From: Kribbella flavida DSM 17836
GTDB taxonomy: Bacteria > Actinomycetota > Actinomycetes > Propionibacteriales > Kribbellaceae
DNA length: 64,000 bases
Direction: 5' to 3'
NCBI RefSeq assembly: GCF_000024345.1
Contig: NC_013729.1
Coordinates: 2,480,001 to 2,544,000 of the forward strand
In this document: piece by piece, positions 57,335 to 64,000 of the stretch
Layout: the number at the start of each line of letters is the position of its first letter
Position numbering within the stretch: the stretch's first letter is position 1
Program-made: the position numbers and the translations under genes
Notes under the pieces: model-generated
What the model was told of the DNA's origin: nothing
What the model saw: the letters and a program-made list of their open reading frames with translations, nothing else
Databases searched by the model: none

Positions 57335-57955
57335 ATGGCTGGCCGCGTGGACACTCCCCGGAACGCCGCCGTCGGCCGGCCGCGCGGTTTCGACGCCGAC
57401 GAGGCGCTGGAACGCGCTCTGCTGGTGTTCTGGGAGCAGGGCTTCGAGGGCGCCAGCCTCACCGACCTGACCAACGCCATGGGCATCAGCCGGACCAGCA
57501 TGTACGCCGCCTTCGGCAACAAGGAGCAACTGTTCGCCAAGGCGCTGGAGCGCTACACCGAAGGCCCCGCGGCCTACGGCTTCCGGGCCTTGAACGAGCC
57601 GACCGCCGAGGCGGTGGTGACGGCGTTCCTCCGGGGCACGGTCAACGCCACCACCCGGCCCGACTGCCCCTCCGGATGCCTGGGAGTGCAGGGTGCCCTG
57701 GCTGCCGGCGAGCCGGGCAAGCCCGCCCGCGACGCGCTGATCGGGTGGCGGAACGAGGCCGTGGTGCGCTTGCAGGAGCGCTTCCAGCGGGCGGTGGACG
57801 AGGGGGACCTGCCGCCCGACGCCGATCCGGCGGTGCTCGCCCGGTACGTCATGACGGTGTCGTTCGGTCTCGCGGTGCAGGCGGCCAGTGGCATGAGCCG
57901 CGACGAGCTTCGGGACGTCGCCGACACCGCACTGCGCAACTGGCCACCCAGCTGA
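57335..57955 (+). CDS. TetR-family transcriptional regulator
   Basis: The 206-residue protein has an N-terminal TetR HTH (ALERALLVFWEQGFEGASLTDLTNAMGISRTSMYAAFGNKEQLF) and a helical ligand domain with PSGCLGVQGAL, as in the AcrR-like regulators of SDR genes. The ATG is at 57335, 4 bp after operator site 2, so the protein probably represses itself and the divergent SDR gene. Confidence 0.93.
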   Translation: MAGRVDTPRNAAVGRPRGFDADEALERALLVFWEQGFEGASLTDLTNAMGISRTSMYAAFGNKEQLFAKALERYTEGPAAYGFRALNEPTAEAVVTAFLRGTVNATTRPDCPSGCLGVQGALAAGEPGKPARDALIGWRNEAVVRLQERFQRAVDEGDLPPDADPAVLARYVMTVSFGLAVQAASGMSRDELRDVADTALRNWPPS

Positions 57956-57988
57956 CCGACGGGGCGAGCAGACCTGCGAACGACCGGG

Positions 57989-58978
57989 TCAGAGCGTCTT
58001 CTGGTAGGCCATCGCGCGGGCGACCACCCGGTAACCGAGTTGCTCGTTGATGCCGATCATGTGGTCGTTCGACTCCGCGTTCCAGGTGTCCAGCTGGCTG
58101 AGCGCCGGCTCCGCCTCCCGCATCCACAGCAGCATGCCGGTCTTCACCAGCGCGCCGAGCCGGTGCCCGCGATGGTTCCGGGAGACCGCGGTGTCGGCCT
58201 GCTCGCCGATGTGCGGGCGCTCCCGCTCGACCGTGATCGTCGAGTGCCCGGCGAGCTCTCCGGTGCCGCGGTGCCGGGCGATCACCCGGTACAGGCTCCG
58301 GTCGTGCATGAGCTGGGCGTGTTCGTAGGCCCGCAACCGCTCCGGGGTGAACTCGTCGTCCTCGATGTCGAGGTCGTCCTTCGGGGCGTCGTTGATCGAG
58401 GCGGTCACCGCGACCATGCCGTCGAGCAGCTCGTTCGGCAGTGTCCCCGACACCCGCACCAGCTCGTACTCCGACGCCGCGCGGGCCGCCTCGTCGTACA
58501 GGCGCTGCACGCTGGTCCAGTCCAGGGCGGCGACGTCCTGGCGCCGGTTGACCTCGATCGTCTTGCGCTCGTACCCTTGCCGCCGGGCGAACGCGTCGGC
58601 CTTCGGCAGGTCCCACTCGCTCAGGCCGAACGAGCTGCGACCGGCCTCGGCGGCCAGGCGTTCGCCGTACCCGAGCAGTTCGCCGCCGAGACCGCGGCCG
58701 CGGTGATCGGGGTGCACGTGCACCTCGAACCAGGCCAGGTTGGTGTTGTCGTACGTCGGGGTCTGGACGGTCACCGCGCCGATCAGCGTGCCGGCCGCGT
58801 CGCGGGCCAGGTAGGCGTTGCCCGGATCGCCGTCCCAGCCGTACTTCAGGTGGGCCGCGACGCCGCGGGCGGTCGGCAGCAACGCGTCCGGGCAGTCGAG
58901 CTTGTGCGTGGCCTGGTGCAGTGCCACGAAATCCGCGCACCCGACCTCGTCGTCGGGGGAGAGCCTGGTGATGTCCAC
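57989..58978 (-). CDS. Tandem GNAT acetyltransferase
   Basis: The ~329-residue protein has two GNAT domains. The first carries HVHPDHRGRGLGGELLGYG and the second TAVSRNHRGHRLGALVKTGML with NDHMIGINEQLGYRVV. Similar two-domain GNATs are frequent in actinobacteria; some act on aminoglycosides or small peptides, but no substrate can be assigned. The GTG at 58978 (VDITRLSPDDEVG) is used; a GTG at 59038 would add 20 residues without GNAT similarity. It is divergent from furA. Confidence 0.85.
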   Translation of the reverse strand: MDITRLSPDDEVGCADFVALHQATHKLDCPDALLPTARGVAAHLKYGWDGDPGNAYLARDAAGTLIGAVTVQTPTYDNTNLAWFEVHVHPDHRGRGLGGELLGYGERLAAEAGRSSFGLSEWDLPKADAFARRQGYERKTIEVNRRQDVAALDWTSVQRLYDEAARAASEYELVRVSGTLPNELLDGMVAVTASINDAPKDDLDIEDDEFTPERLRAYEHAQLMHDRSLYRVIARHRGTGELAGHSTITVERERPHIGEQADTAVSRNHRGHRLGALVKTGMLLWMREAEPALSQLDTWNAESNDHMIGINEQLGYRVVARAMAYQKTL

Positions 58979-59070
58979 CCACCCAGAGTGACCCTCGGCG
59001 CCGCCCACCGCGACCGGTTTACCGCGGTGGGAAAGCACCGCCGACGCCTGCTCGATGTCTTGGCAAGCAT

Positions 59071-59101
59071 TCTTGACTCGTTCCAGAATGCGCGAGAAAC
59101 T
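59071..59101 (+). promoter_or_regulatory. FurA box and promoter of furA-katG
   Basis: TCTTGACTCGTTCCAGAATG (59071-59090) closely resembles the operator of mycobacterial and streptomycete FurA upstream of katG. Its TTGACT (59073-59078) also serves as the -35; GAAACT (59096-59101) is the -10 after 17 bp. The ATG of furA follows 8 nt later, so the transcript is nearly leaderless. Confidence 0.8.
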
Positions 59102-59109
59102 TTCCGGCG

Positions 59110-61778
<2,669 letters not shown>

Positions 61779-61785
61779 ACGAACG

Positions 61786-61825
61786 ACGGCCGGGCCGGTT
61801 CCCTCGCGGGCGCCGGTCCGGCCGT
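61786..61825 (+). terminator. Hairpin after katG
   Basis: ACGGCCGGGCCGG (61786-61798) pairs with CCGGTCCGGCCGT (61813-61825), 12 of 13 paired, 14-nt loop. It stands 8 nt after the katG stop and next to the end of the convergent gene. No T-tract follows. Confidence 0.65.
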
Positions 61826-61832
61826 TGCGTGG

Positions 61833-62258
61833 TCAGGACGGCGACGGCATCCCGTACGCGTGCTCGACGGCCATCGTGAACATCAGCCGGCCCTCCTCGA
61901 TCATCGCGCGGCGGTAGTCGTCCCAGTCGGGGTGCTCGCCGGACGCGGTGCGGTAGTAGTCGACCAGCGCCTCGACCGTCGCGTCGTGCGGGTCGGCCGC
62001 GACCGGGCTCAGTTCCGCCTTGCCCTCCACGACGACGTACGAGCGGCTGCCCGGCCCGTCGGCGTACAGGCTGGCGCGCGGGTCGCGGCGCAGGTTCTTG
62101 GTTTTCGCCCGGTCGTCGGTCAGCGACACCCGGACCTGGTTGCTGCCGGCGTCGTACACGTACGTCACGTTGGACAGCTGCGGCCGGCCGTCGCGCTTGA
62201 GGGTGACCAGCACCCCGAGGCCGTGGGTGCCGAGCCGGGCGGCGAGAGATTCAGTCAT
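61833..62258 (-). CDS. PPOX-class F420-dependent oxidoreductase
   Basis: The 141-residue split-barrel flavin/F420-type protein starts MTESLAARLGTHGLGVLVTLKRDGRPQLS. VSLTDDRAKTKNLRRDPRASLYA is the cofactor-phosphate region of the PPOX family. Ends with FTMAVEHAYGM. The substrate is unknown; F420 use is inferred from family and host. TAGGGT exactly 6 nt before the ATG suggests leaderless transcription. Divergent from the AraC gene. Confidence 0.87.
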   Translation of the reverse strand: MTESLAARLGTHGLGVLVTLKRDGRPQLSNVTYVYDAGSNQVRVSLTDDRAKTKNLRRDPRASLYADGPGSRSYVVVEGKAELSPVAADPHDATVEALVDYYRTASGEHPDWDDYRRAMIEEGRLMFTMAVEHAYGMPSPS

Positions 62259-62264
62259 GACGTC

Positions 62265-62270
62265 ACCCTA
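62265..62270 (-). promoter_or_regulatory. -10 box of a leaderless PPOX transcript
   Basis: On the minus strand TAGGGT, six bases (GACGTC), then the ATG at 62258. The divergent AraC gene has TGAAAT (62316-62321) at the same 6-nt distance from its ATG. Confidence 0.55.
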
Positions 62271-62327
62271 GGAGCTCAAGCCGGCTTGAAGGGAAGCGTC
62301 CGGCCGCCCGGGTGGTGAAATGGCGGC

Positions 62328-64000
<1,673 letters not shown>

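Overview
The window is a 64-kb stretch of a very GC-rich actinobacterial chromosome. The codon choice, the SigE-family sigma/membrane-partner pairs, the abundance of LacI/IclR/TetR/AraC regulators and sugar-uptake genes, the F420-type oxidoreductase and the furA-katG pair suggest a soil actinomycete. Kribbella or a relative in the Propionibacteriales is my best guess; this is inference from gene content, not from a database match.

Backbone. One ordered set of housekeeping genes runs through the window: comEC (3' end), holA, rpsT, lepA, hemW, a DUF3097 gene, hrcA, dnaJ, rsmE, phoH, ybeY, a CBS-domain HlyC/CorC-type protein, a cytidine-deaminase-like gene, era and leuA (5' end). Blocks of accessory genes interrupt it. 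It supports DNA uptake, replication, ribosome assembly and translation, heme maturation, the heat-shock response and leucine synthesis.

Accessory blocks. (1) 1.2-2.7 kb: an XRE/TPR regulator with a frameshift. (2) 4.7-7.6 kb: a LacI regulator, two operators and a secreted sialidase-fold glycosidase with a lectin domain. (3) 7.8-13.4 kb: a large subtilase, a sigma/membrane-partner pair and a small-molecule kinase. (4) 15.4-18.3 kb: a second kinase, a MOSC protein and an MFS exporter. (5) 18.3-25.4 kb: a uronate island with an IclR regulator, kduD, kduI, a complete ABC importer and an enolase-superfamily enzyme. (6) 32.4-39.3 kb: an orphan sugar-binding lipoprotein with its LacI regulator, an envelope gene pair and a patatin-like protein. 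(7) 40.2-45.1 kb: VapC with only a scrap of its antitoxin, an NCS1 permease, a metallo-beta-lactamase-fold enzyme, and a ThuA/Gfo-Idh-MocA pair. (8) 48.2-51.6 kb: a methyltransferase, a second sigma/GerMN pair and a zinc phospholipase-C-like protein. (9) 55.8-63.2 kb: GNATs, an SDR/TetR pair with clear operators, furA-katG, a PPOX protein and an AraC regulator.

Regulation visible in the DNA. There are twin LacI operators 31 bp apart, repeated GTTC-N9-GAAC sites in the kdu/ABC divergent region, a GAGAGCGCTCTC operator, a CIRCE element with modified arms, two TetR palindromes, a FurA-type box and a leucine attenuator with a 14-aa leader peptide. Six genes carry TANNNT exactly 6 nt before the start codon, which points to leaderless transcripts. 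Three genes are broken by one extra base, each time in a G run of the plus strand, which hints at sequence error. I found no tRNA, rRNA, CRISPR array, insertion sequence or prophage.
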